Source: an uncultured Gardnerella sp.
Lineage (GTDB): Bacteria; Actinomycetota; Actinomycetes; Actinomycetales; Bifidobacteriaceae
Assembly: GCA_947252975.1 (NCBI GenBank)
Contig: CAMXWX010000050.1
Location: 1 to 7,379, forward strand
Length of the DNA stretch: 7,379 bases
Direction of reading: 5' to 3'
Shown here: one piece after another, positions 1 to 5,563 of the stretch
Layout of the letters: each line of letters starts with the position of its first letter
Numbering within the stretch: position 1 is the stretch's first letter
Position numbers and translations under genes: made by a program
The notes under the pieces: generated by a model
The model's input: the letters and a program-made list of their open reading frames with translations, nothing else
Databases searched by the model: none
What the model was told of the DNA's origin: nothing

Positions 1-794
1 CAAGAAAGACTTTTAGCCCAAGGTGCTTTCCTTTGGTAATCCTTCCACTTTATTCTCATCACTTCACTATCTTTAATCCTATCGAAAATTTCATTCACGT
101 TACTCAGTAAATAAAGGGTGTTTCTCGTTTGAGAAGTAGCGTAAAAAGCTTTAGCAATCTCTTCTTTCTTAAAGACATTATCTCCTTGAGACACTCTAAG
201 AGCATGCAAATCATAAAAATCTCGCATTCTCGTGTTAAATTCTTCCCTCACAAGAATTGTTTGCAACTTTTCTGCTAAAATCGTTGCAATTGGATAAGTC
301 AATAAAGAGATAGATTCTGAGAACATTAAAGGCAATTCTGCTTCCATAGCAGATGGAGTAATAGCATGTCCAGTTGAAATATCGATTTTAACAGGAGTTT
401 TTGTACCATCAAAATCTGCAATTAGGCTAGCTCGAACCCCTGGATAGTCAGATTCTTGCATAATAGAATCAAGCGTTTGTAGCGTAAATTTAACACCATC
501 ATCGATATTGATAGATATTACATCTGATATAAAAATACGCACATCATCTTCACTAAGAGAAATATTTTGCATAGTTGTATCAATATCCATTGTTGTACGA
601 AGATTTACGCCAACAAGATAAGAAATCAGCATTCCACCTTTTAGAACAAAATTGTCTTTATACCGCGAGCGAGAAACACGATCTAAAAAACGCTCCATCA
701 TATATACGCGCATTAGCACGCGAGGATCTACACCCTTTTGGAGTGCAACATTCTTTATTTTTGCTTTAAGCTGATTAGCATCCTTCATTCTCAT
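1..794 (-). CDS. abiEii: AbiEii/MenT-type nucleotidyltransferase toxin, 3' end cut by window edge
   Basis: This is the toxin gene of a type IV AbiE toxin-antitoxin system, read by translating the open frame that leaves the window at base 1; 264 codons are visible and no stop is reached. AbiEii proteins are cytoplasmic nucleotidyltransferases of the DNA polymerase beta fold that halt growth, and MenT relatives modify tRNA. Visible family motifs are KGGM at residues 52-55 followed by RTTMDID at 66-72 (nucleotide and metal site), PVKIDIS at 134-140, LAEKLQTIL at 173-181, and RMRDFYDL at 189-196. Arg191 stands where many relatives have Lys. The first ATG (base 794) overlaps the abiEi stop as ATGA, and a GGGGGTG ribosome-binding site lies five bases before it; a second ATG follows two codons later. 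Usual family length is about 280-300 residues, so only the tail is missing. Family assignment is firm; whether it is active is not shown. Confidence 0.9.
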   Translation of the reverse strand, partial: MRMKDANQLKAKIKNVALQKGVDPRVLMRVYMMERFLDRVSRSRYKDNFVLKGGMLISYLVGVNLRTTMDIDTTMQNISLSEDDVRIFISDVISINIDDGVKFTLQTLDSIMQESDYPGVRASLIADFDGTKTPVKIDISTGHAITPSAMEAELPLMFSESISLLTYPIATILAEKLQTILVREEFNTRMRDFYDLHALRVSQGDNVFKKEEIAKAFYATSQTRNTLYLLSNVNEIFDRIKDSEVMRIKWKDYQRKAPWAKSLS

Positions 795-1381
795 AACAAC
801 ACCCCCAAATATTGTGAAATCAACTTTGAAATCCTAAATTTTTTAGCGTAATCGCTTAGTATATCAAGTCGCTTATCCTTTCTTTTAACATAAGCTTTTA
901 ACGCACCAAATACCACCTGTACATCTATTTGAGAACGAGAACGCAAAATATCGCAAATTGTGCGCTCTAAATCATAAGAAGGCACAAGATTACCTTCAAG
1001 CGACATAAGATTCGTCTTACCAATTCCTAAAAAATCTGGTTTTATATAAAACACCCTAACACCAGTCTTAATTAGACTACTTGCATTATAAGTTGACGGA
1101 ACAGTCACTGTTAAAGAAGAAGGTTCTCTATCAGTCAAATTATGTAGAAGAAGGGCAGATTCATGTGAAAAAACAGCAACAGATGTGCGCTTTGACAATA
1201 AATTCATTTCATCATTCCACAAATTGCTCTTAACGTAAACACCTTTTGATACGCGTTCTAAGCTCTCATCTTTAATAAATCGATAAACACTAGACGGGCT
1301 AATTCCAAGTTCTTTGATGACACTATCAATGCTTAAAACTTGCTTTTTCACTATGTAATTGCACAATTGATCCTTTAACAT
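791..1381 (-). CDS. abiEi: AbiEi-type antitoxin / autorepressor of the abiE operon
   Basis: This 196-residue protein is the antitoxin of the AbiE system. In known AbiEi proteins an N-terminal winged helix-turn-helix binds inverted repeats in the operon promoter and represses it, while the C-terminal domain is needed for antitoxicity; type IV antitoxins counter the toxin without binding it tightly. Residues about 10-52 fit the winged helix (SIDSVIKELGISPSSVYRF, then a KGVYV wing). The family block FSHESALLLHNLTDREPSS is at 71-89, and SYDLERTICDILR is at 135-147. The C-terminus, YAKKFRISKLISQYLGVLL at 178-196, is also typical of the family. The ATG at 1381 follows an AGGTGGG ribosome-binding site at a spacing of three bases (TTGCCC-side positions 1384-1390). 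The stop codon overlaps the toxin start by four bases, implying translational coupling. A mutated copy of the last 43 codons lies at 5081-5207. Confidence 0.92.
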   Translation of the reverse strand: MLKDQLCNYIVKKQVLSIDSVIKELGISPSSVYRFIKDESLERVSKGVYVKSNLWNDEMNLLSKRTSVAVFSHESALLLHNLTDREPSSLTVTVPSTYNASSLIKTGVRVFYIKPDFLGIGKTNLMSLEGNLVPSYDLERTICDILRSRSQIDVQVVFGALKAYVKRKDKRLDILSDYAKKFRISKLISQYLGVLL

Positions 1382-1397
1382 TTGCCCACCTACTTAA

Positions 1398-1446
1398 TGA
1401 TACGTTTACACTGATTTCATATATTATATCAGCATAAACGTATCAA
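1398..1446 (-). promoter_or_regulatory. abiE promoter embedded in an inverted-repeat operator
   Basis: Two 18-base arms (1398-1415 and 1428-1445) form an inverted repeat matching at 16 of 18 positions around a 12-base spacer; the outer 11 bases of each arm, TGATACGTTTA and its complement, match perfectly. On the minus strand the spacer and inner arm contain an extended -10 element, TGATATAAT (1423-1431). An alternative promoter reading is TTGATA (1441-1446) with TATATG (1418-1423) at 17-base spacing. Either way, a protein bound to the repeat would cover the promoter. AbiEi family antitoxins are known to repress from such repeats, so AbiEi autoregulation is the likely mechanism; binding is inferred from position and symmetry. 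The abiEi ATG is 17 bases from the nearer arm. Confidence 0.8.
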
Positions 1447-1494
1447 ATGCGCAAGCAAATCGTAAAGTGTAAATAGTCAAACCACATTTAACCA

Positions 1495-1541
1495 ATCACA
1501 AAGTAGCCAAACAACGCAATTTTGCACCTAATGGCCACTAG
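1495..1541. repeat. Dispersed intergenic repeat, copy 1 (abiE upstream region)
   Basis: A 47-base block that recurs in the same orientation at 4586-4632, matching at about 36 of 47 positions without gaps (hand count). The best conserved part is the end, GCACCTAATGGCCACTAG at 1524-1541, identical to the other copy at 17 of 18 bases. It lies between the 3' end of the ABC exporter gene and the abiE promoter; the second copy lies between the GNAT gene and the phosphorylase promoter. Thus in both places it follows an upstream gene and precedes a downstream promoter. Function unknown. Confidence 0.65.
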
Positions 1542-1549
1542 TGCCAAAC

Positions 1550-1609
1550 AGAGACATCGCGCAGTACGCAATCTGCACCAGTGTCTCTACTGAGCTTAAA
1601 ATTGCTCAG
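1550..1609 (-). terminator. Two hairpins after the ABC exporter gene, possible terminator without U-tract
   Basis: Downstream of the exporter stop, the minus transcript can form CTGAGC/GCTCAG (1590-1609, 8-base loop) and then a longer stem AGAGACA/TGTCTCT (1550-1588) with an internal GCAG/CTGC pairing. Neither is followed by a run of T on the minus strand, so intrinsic termination is doubtful. They are recorded as the only plausible 3' end structure for the exporter message. Confidence 0.35.
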
Positions 1610-1651
1610 CGCAAGCCAAACGAAAGCCAAGCCCAAGCCAGATTAACATCC

Positions 1652-3418
1652 TCACATAGACACAGTGTAAAGCGAGTAGAAGTAAGCCTTTTGATTCATA
1701 AGCTCCTCAAAGCTTCCGCGCTCAATAAGCTCGCCGCTTTTCATCACAAGAATCTCATCATATTGCTTAAGCGAATTGGCATCCAAGCGGTGAGTTACCA
1801 CGAGTCGAAGAATTCCTTGCAAATTCAAAATAGACTGCGTTACGTTCGCACTTGTCTCGTTATCTAACGCGCTCGTAGCCTCATCAACCAGTAGAATCTC
1901 GGACCTTTTAAGCAGGCTTCGCGCAATAGCAATACGCTGCTTTTCGCCGCCAGAAAGATGACTACCATTCTCGCCGCACTGATAATCCTTGCCTTTAGCA
2001 GCAATCAAATCATCCAAACCAGCCAAGTGAATCACACGATCCACTTCCACATCAGGGAATGGCTTAAAAAGCGTAATATTATCTAAAATCGAAGCATCAA
2101 ACATAAACACAGACTGCTGCATAAGAGTCGTCTTATCGTAAAGCGAACTCTTGCTCACATCACTAAGCTCGTGATTATCCAGCTTCACACTACCTTCATA
2201 ATCCTTGTAGTAGCCCATAAGCAGATTAATCAAACTACTCTTACCAGCACCAGAAGGTCCTACTATCGCGTAAGATTTTCCAGTTTGCAAAGTTAGATTT
2301 ACATTTTTCAAGACTTTATGATCCGCATCATAAGCGTACGAAACATTGCGCAAAACAACGTTTTTAACAGAATCGTCAATGATCTCGCCAGAATCTTCCT
2401 TAACGTTACTCATATAATCGGCCATCTTGCTAATCAGCTTCTTAGCGCCCTTCATCTCGCCGAGCATTTGCGGAAGACTTGCAATAGGCTGAAGTACACC
2501 ATTCATCAAATTGGTGAAAGCTAACACCATTCCAGCAGTAATAACACCAACATGAGCATTAACCATCCAAGCGCCAACAAGCATCACGCCAAGCTGAGTT
2601 GCAAGGCTCGAAATCGTTCCAAGAGCAGAAACAGTAGTCATCGTTTTTTCGCGAAGATTCTTCGTATGCTCAAGCTCCATCGACTGATTCTGATAACGGT
2701 TAATCACCTCCTGCTCCGCCTTAAAACTCTTAATAACCGAAACTCCATTCAAAACATCCTTCGTCAAAGCTGTGTAAGACTCATTCGACTTAGAAACCTG
2801 CTCCTCTCGAGTGGCAATTCCGCTAGCTGTAAGGATCGAGCACGCCATAGGAAGCACGGAAATAATAAGAGCAATAACAGTGAGCAGTGGACTATAGTAA
2901 ATCATAAGAGCTAGCGAACTTACCAGCATAAGAACGTCTTGAACAAAGTCAAAAATCTTCTTCAAATACTTTTCTTGAATACGCTCGCAATCATTAGTAA
3001 GTACAGAAAGATACGTGCCGGAATTCGCGAGCGAAAAATCACTATAACTCTTCTGTAAAAGCTTCTTGATAACAGACTCTTTATACTGATTCATTGCTTT
3101 TTCAAGAAAGCGAGGGTACGAACTGCGCTTCAACGCGAAAATCAGGGAGATTGCCAGCATAAAGGAAACGACAAGCAGCAAAATAGTAGTTAAAGAGTAG
3201 GATCCTTTACCTGCCATATAGTCGAAAATAATTTGCAAAATCCAAGAAATAGCAGTGTAAATCATAGACAAGGAAATAAAAACTATCATCGAAAGAAAAG
3301 CTACAAGCTTGTTTTCTTTGAAAAATAGTTTTACGTAATTTTTTACGTCGGGATGCAGTTTGGATGATTGCTGATTCGCGGACGATTGCTGATTTGCTGT
3401 ATTGTCAGTTTTGTTCAT
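1652..3418 (-). CDS. ABC exporter half-transporter (fused membrane and ATPase domains)
   Basis: A 588-residue protein with an N-terminal ABC exporter membrane domain and a C-terminal ATPase domain in one chain, expected to work as a dimer in the cytoplasmic membrane. Hydrophobic segments are visible near residues 38-66, 77-96, 158-176, 178-198, 268-290 and 292-312, giving the usual six helices. The ATPase has Walker A GPSGAGKSS (387-395), a Q-loop in LMQQS (432-436), signature LSGGEKQR (488-495), Walker B ILLVDE (508-513, catalytic Glu513), D-loop SALD (516-519) and H-loop His543, so it looks catalytically intact. There is no N-terminal C39 peptidase domain. Substrate cannot be read from sequence: relatives export drugs, lipids or peptides. 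It stands alone, with no partner half-transporter in the window. The ATG at 3418 has GAGAGG about 9 bases upstream. The N-terminal tail contains a short duplicated NQQSS. Confidence 0.93.
   Translation of the reverse strand: MNKTDNTANQQSSANQQSSKLHPDVKNYVKLFFKENKLVAFLSMIVFISLSMIYTAISWILQIIFDYMAGKGSYSLTTILLLVVSFMLAISLIFALKRSSYPRFLEKAMNQYKESVIKKLLQKSYSDFSLANSGTYLSVLTNDCERIQEKYLKKIFDFVQDVLMLVSSLALMIYYSPLLTVIALIISVLPMACSILTASGIATREEQVSKSNESYTALTKDVLNGVSVIKSFKAEQEVINRYQNQSMELEHTKNLREKTMTTVSALGTISSLATQLGVMLVGAWMVNAHVGVITAGMVLAFTNLMNGVLQPIASLPQMLGEMKGAKKLISKMADYMSNVKEDSGEIIDDSVKNVVLRNVSYAYDADHKVLKNVNLTLQTGKSYAIVGPSGAGKSSLINLLMGYYKDYEGSVKLDNHELSDVSKSSLYDKTTLMQQSVFMFDASILDNITLFKPFPDVEVDRVIHLAGLDDLIAAKGKDYQCGENGSHLSGGEKQRIAIARSLLKRSEILLVDEATSALDNETSANVTQSILNLQGILRLVVTHRLDANSLKQYDEILVMKSGELIERGSFEELMNQKAYFYSLYTVSM
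3362..3394 (-). repeat. Two-copy 18-base repeat in the exporter N-terminal tail
   Basis: Inside the exporter gene, a 15-base word at 3362-3376 recurs at 3380-3394 with one difference and an 18-base period. It encodes the duplicated NQQSS at residues 9-13 and 15-19. Because the period is a multiple of three, gain or loss of a unit would keep the frame and change only the length of the cytoplasmic tail. Confidence 0.6.
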
Positions 3419-3654
3419 TCTCGCTACCTCTCACTTCCTTTATAGCTATTTTCGATATTTCTACTATTTCCTATCTAATAGCATTTTCGTAGCTAGCATT
3501 TTCGCTTCTGTTTTGCCGATTCGCCCGCTACAAAACGTTGAAAGCTACACTATCATACTTATCCTGATTGTTCATGCTTATCTACTTGACAACACCTATA
3601 AATGGTTAAACACACTTACATGTAATGCTTGTTAGAAATAATAAGCATAGAGTT

Positions 3655-3666
3655 AAAAAAAAAAAA
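3655..3666. repeat. A12 homopolymer tract upstream of the ABC exporter
   Basis: Twelve consecutive A residues (plus strand) lie in the 293-base gene-free stretch between the phosphorylase stop and the exporter start. On the minus strand this is a T12 run about 45 bases past the phosphorylase stop. No stable GC-rich stem abuts it, so it is not a standard intrinsic terminator. Otherwise the stretch is AT-rich and holds the abiE-operator-like block at 3686-3723; I see no convincing gene or clear exporter promoter in it. Confidence 0.6.
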
Positions 3667-3685
3667 TCAAATTAGAACGATGGTT

Positions 3686-3723
3686 TTATACGTGATATCA
3701 GCGTAAACGTGTCAAATGCGCAA
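3686..3723 (-). repeat. Degenerate copy of the abiE operator arm over the phosphorylase 3' end
   Basis: Bases 3695-3723 match 1426-1454 at 27 of 29 positions in the same orientation. They comprise the upstream arm of the abiE operator (ATCAGCGTAAACGTGTCA here) plus the flanking AAATGCGCAA. The opposite arm is shortened: the centre is now the palindrome TGATATCA, and the other side reads TTATACG. The block supplies the last three codons (Leu-Arg-Ile) and stop of the phosphorylase gene and is upstream of the exporter. It is most likely a relic of an abiE promoter; whether AbiEi still binds it is unknown. Confidence 0.65.
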
Positions 3724-4521
3724 CACTGCTTCAATACAAAGCTCAAGAGCATACGCTTTAGAATCCCCACCCCAATTGCGCTCATCATAATTTTCAACAT
3801 CATGCAAAGTATCTGCAGTATAAAGAATCTCACCCCAAACAATCTCGCGCATTTGCGCACAAGCTGCTAAAGCAGAACACTCCATTTCAACAACCGCGCA
3901 TCCCTCCTGCTTACGGTTAGCAACTTTCGTCTTAGTTTCACGGAAAAATCCATCCGTAGTCCACGTCTTAACTTCATGATAAGGCAAATTATGCGCCTGC
4001 AAAGTTTGCAAAATAGCATGCCTCGAACGCTCTGAAACATCAACATAACGACTTGGAGGCAAATAATGATAAGAAGTCCCCTCATCCCTTAAAGCTTTAT
4101 ACGGAACCAGAAAAACGTTTTCCGCATAATCAACTAGCGATCCGCAAGAACCAGCACTAACAACTTCACTAACACCGTAAGAAATCAACCAATCTAAGAT
4201 CTGAACAGCGGCCGGAGCGCCAACCGGGGCCTGTACTAAGCAGATTTTTTGCGTTTCTTCTTCTACTGCGCTGTTTGTATTTTCTCTTACTGTATCTCCT
4301 ACTTTTTCTTCCAAAACATATATCGGATATTTTTTAGTTGCAGATTCAAAATTTGCTACAATTATAGCTTTCCTACTTAAAGCATACTGATCAATTTCAT
4401 CGCCTAAGAAAGCAAAAACCGCTTTAGATGGAAGCTGAACAGAAATATTATCGTGTTTTGGCATTAAAACTGCACTTTTATCGGAATCATACTCTAAAAT
4501 TGGTAAATTATATTCTGTCAT
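3712..4521 (-). CDS. Nucleoside phosphorylase / nucleosidase family protein (PNP-UDP fold)
   Basis: A 269-residue cytoplasmic enzyme of the PNP/UDP superfamily, which cleaves nucleosides to a base and ribose 1-phosphate (phosphorylases) or ribose (nucleosidases) in salvage. Supporting motifs are PVGAPAAVQI (99-108), SAGSCGSL (122-129), RDEGTSYHYLPPS (145-157), TDGFFRET (189-196), the ribose-binding VVEMECSALAACA (210-222), and an acidic residue, Asp237, near the expected base-binding site. Length is normal for the family. The N-terminal loop that in classic phosphorylases reads GD..R and binds phosphate here reads GDEIDQY (40-46) with no Arg, so the specificity and even the phosphate requirement are uncertain. 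A stretch of about 20 residues around 75-91 looks like a variable insert. The ATG at 4521 has GGAG eight bases upstream. It has its own promoter at 4573-4601. The last codons overlap an abiE operator relic. Confidence 0.85.
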   Translation of the reverse strand: MTEYNLPILEYDSDKSAVLMPKHDNISVQLPSKAVFAFLGDEIDQYALSRKAIIVANFESATKKYPIYVLEEKVGDTVRENTNSAVEEETQKICLVQAPVGAPAAVQILDWLISYGVSEVVSAGSCGSLVDYAENVFLVPYKALRDEGTSYHYLPPSRYVDVSERSRHAILQTLQAHNLPYHEVKTWTTDGFFRETKTKVANRKQEGCAVVEMECSALAACAQMREIVWGEILYTADTLHDVENYDERNWGGDSKAYALELCIEAVLRI

Positions 4522-4572
4522 ATAATCAACTCCATCCTACAAACCATTCAATCCTATATACAAATACACACA

Positions 4573-4601
4573 TTAATACGCAAAGATCACAAAATGGTCA
4601 A
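4573..4601 (-). promoter_or_regulatory. Promoter of the nucleoside phosphorylase gene
   Basis: On the minus strand TTGACC (4596-4601) is followed after 17 bases by TATTAA (4573-4578), a good sigma-70 type arrangement with five of six and four of six consensus bases. It lies about 50 bases before the start codon. The -35 element falls inside the dispersed repeat at 4586-4632; in the other repeat copy this hexamer has diverged. This is a pattern match only. Confidence 0.5.
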
Positions 4602-4632
4602 TTGCTGCAAATTCGCACTTAATGGCCACTAG
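4586..4632. repeat. Dispersed intergenic repeat, copy 2 (phosphorylase upstream region)
   Basis: The partner of the block at 1495-1541, same orientation. It starts 18 bases past the GNAT stop and ends within the phosphorylase promoter. The shared ends are ATCACAAA (4586-4593) and GCACTTAATGGCCACTAG (4615-4632), with a diverged middle. Confidence 0.65.
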
Positions 4633-4650
4633 AGAATCATATTTTCTGCA

Positions 4651-5073
4651 TCATGTCCTGTCTTTTATAAAACCGCAGCAATCGATTTCTGCTAACTCAA
4701 TAAAGCCAGCTGACTTATAAAAAGCAATAGTTTTTTCAGTACAATCCGTAGTCAATTGAATTTGACGAACATTAGGATAACAATCCACAATCGCCTTTAA
4801 CAAAGCAGACCCTATCCCCTGCCTTTGATGCTTAGGCAAAACAAGGATATCCTGGATAAGAACAACCGTATATCCGTCGCCAACAGCTCTAACAATGCCA
4901 ACTAGCTCATCACTTTTATATGCAGCTAAAACCTTGAGCGAATTGTTAAAACCATTTTCCAAAGCAACTAAATCATCTGTGTACGCAGACCAACCAACGG
5001 AATCATACAACCTTAAAATATCTTTGCTATTATACTTTTCATACTCTTTTATTTGAACATCTGCTAAATTCAT
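4651..5073 (-). CDS. GNAT-family N-acetyltransferase, small single-domain
   Basis: A 140-residue acetyltransferase predicted to move an acetyl group from acetyl-CoA to an amine; the substrate cannot be told. The fold is complete: LYDSVGW at 22-28, the beta-bulge strand DILVLP (75-80), and the acetyl-CoA loop QRQGIG (83-88, Q-x-x-G-x-G). Further on are the helix SALLKAIV and the C-terminal FYKSAGF (118-124), whose Tyr is the usual general acid. The frame stays open upstream to a TTG at 5106. The extra residues MIAQYSGVLLS from that start are the decayed C-terminus of abiEi (LISQYLGVLL), so the ATG at 5073 (MNLADVQIKE) is the better start and gives a normal family length. The GGGGGTG that serves abiEii as ribosome-binding site is conserved here about ten bases before the ATG and may drive translation. 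The gene thus occupies the position that abiEii holds in the intact operon. Sequence resembles general-purpose GNATs, not TacT-type toxins. Confidence 0.88.
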   Translation of the reverse strand: MNLADVQIKEYEKYNSKDILRLYDSVGWSAYTDDLVALENGFNNSLKVLAAYKSDELVGIVRAVGDGYTVVLIQDILVLPKHQRQGIGSALLKAIVDCYPNVRQIQLTTDCTEKTIAFYKSAGFIELAEIDCCGFIKDRT

Positions 5074-5078
5074 TGACA

Positions 5079-5207
5079 ATAACACCCCCGAATACTGTGC
5101 AATCAACGTTGAAACCCTAAATTTTCTAGCGTAATCGCTCAGTATATCAAGTCACCTATCTCTTCTTTTAACATAGGACTTTAATGCACCAAAGACAACC
5201 CGTGCAT
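5079..5207 (-). pseudogene. abiEi: Remnant of an abiEi antitoxin gene (3' 43 codons)
   Basis: Without gaps, 5081-5207 matches 798-924, the 3' end of the intact abiEi, at about 108 of 127 bases (hand count, near 85%). Translated in the same frame it reads VVFGALKSYVKRRDR, a TGA stop at 5152-5154 where the intact gene has CGA (Arg171), then LDILSDYARKFRVSTLIAQ. The protein-level resemblance is stronger than the DNA identity suggests. Similarity stops abruptly near 5207, so the DNA-binding half and the operator are gone. At the other end, similarity stops where the toxin gene would start and the GNAT gene begins. The remnant is from a diverged relative of the intact operon, not a recent copy. 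Confidence 0.85.
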
Positions 5208-5236
5208 TCGTGTACTACTATAGCGCTTTGACCGAG

Positions 5237-5318
5237 ATTGAAATCATTGGGATTTCAATTCCCTTCAATACAAAAACTCACTTGGATTGGAAGTACTGTG
5301 AACCTCCAACGTGAGTTT
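5237..5318. other. Two adjacent hairpins, the second terminator-like on the minus strand
   Basis: ATTGAAATC (5237-5245) pairs perfectly with GATTTCAAT (5251-5259) across a five-base loop. Next to it AAACTCAC (5274-5281) pairs with GTGAGTTT (5311-5318), extended by TTGGA/TCCAA after a one-base bulge. On the minus strand the second stem runs into TTTTTG, as in an intrinsic terminator or attenuator upstream of the GNAT gene. The first stem competes with an overlapping pairing of GGGA (5249-5252) and TCCC (5260-5263). No known riboswitch class is recognised. Confidence 0.5.
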
Positions 5319-5347
5319 CGTAAGAGATCTAACTAGCGAGCTTCTCA

Positions 5348-5444
5348 CCGAATTTGTTTATTTAGAGGGTACACAAGTAAATAAAAACAAGAGCACTTCC
5401 CCGAATTTGTTTACTTATCAGCTATATAAGTAAACAAAAACAAG
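5348..5444. repeat. Two-copy 44-base repeat, each copy an inverted repeat
   Basis: Copies at 5348-5391 and 5401-5444 (period 53) match at 36 of 44 positions; differences cluster in the centre. The second is a perfect palindrome with 13-base arms, TTTGTTTACTTAT at 5406-5418 and its complement at 5426-5438, around a seven-base loop. The first has TTTATTTA/TAAATAAA arms. The arms carry GTTTACTT/AAGTAAAC half-sites that also occur nearby at 5449-5455, 5493-5500 and 5551-5558. Regulator binding, replication or RNA structure are all possible. Confidence 0.7.
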
Positions 5445-5451
5445 CGTCAGT

Positions 5452-5487
5452 AAACAAAACGGCCTTAACTATCAACTAGTCAAGGCC
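5452..5487 (-). terminator. Intrinsic terminator of the surface-protein gene
   Basis: On the minus strand a GC-rich stem, GGCCTT plus ACTA pairing across one mismatch (5461-5471 with 5477-5487), closes a five-base loop and runs into GTTTTGTTT. It lies 77 bases past the surface-protein stop, the expected place and orientation. Confidence 0.8.
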
Positions 5488-5563
5488 GCCTCATTTACTT
5501 TATAAGACTTTACGAAGCCTTATAAAAGCGCGTAAAACTTCAACTTACGCAAGTAAACACTAG

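Larger units (their letters stand above)
5208..5563. other. Structured gene-free region between surface-protein gene and abiEi remnant
   Basis: About 356 bases with no convincing gene on either strand. From left to right it holds a hairpin pair (5237-5318), a two-copy 44-base repeat in which each copy is itself a hairpin (5348-5444), and the surface-protein terminator (5452-5487). Two further stems close it: TTTATAAG/CTTATAAA (5499-5526) and GCGTAA/TTACGC (5530-5550). Any promoter serving the GNAT gene should lie here, but I could not single one out. Confidence 0.6.

Noticed and set aside
1614..1642. Short AAGCCAA-like tandem words after the exporter gene
   Set aside because: The words are irregularly spaced and only a few bases long; chance repetition cannot be excluded.
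1541..1867. Plus-strand open frame of 108 codons
   Set aside because: More than half lies antisense to the exporter ATPase domain, and the rest crosses hairpins; it has no recognisable domain.
2318..2914. Two plus-strand open frames inside the exporter gene
   Set aside because: Entirely antisense to a well-conserved coding sequence; composition is that of reversed codons.
3402..3635. Plus-strand open frame of 77 codons overlapping the exporter start
   Set aside because: Low-complexity, Phe/Tyr/Ile/Leu-rich product of AT-rich DNA that overlaps the exporter start on the other strand; no family resemblance or good ribosome-binding site.
5074..5106. TTG start at 5106 giving a 151-residue GNAT protein
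   Set aside because: The added residues are the tail of the abiEi remnant, and the ATG at 5073 yields the usual family length.
4651..5207. GNAT gene plus upstream abiEi remnant as a functional TacT-like toxin-antitoxin pair
   Set aside because: The antitoxin fragment is interrupted and lacks its DNA-binding half, TacT partners are of a different family, and the GNAT resembles ordinary metabolic acetyltransferases.
5231..5320. Possible CRISPR repeat or tRNA, because of GATTGAAAT and a GGGATTTCAATTCCC arm-like motif
   Set aside because: There is no second spaced repeat copy, and the pieces do not assemble into a cloverleaf with anticodon and acceptor stems.
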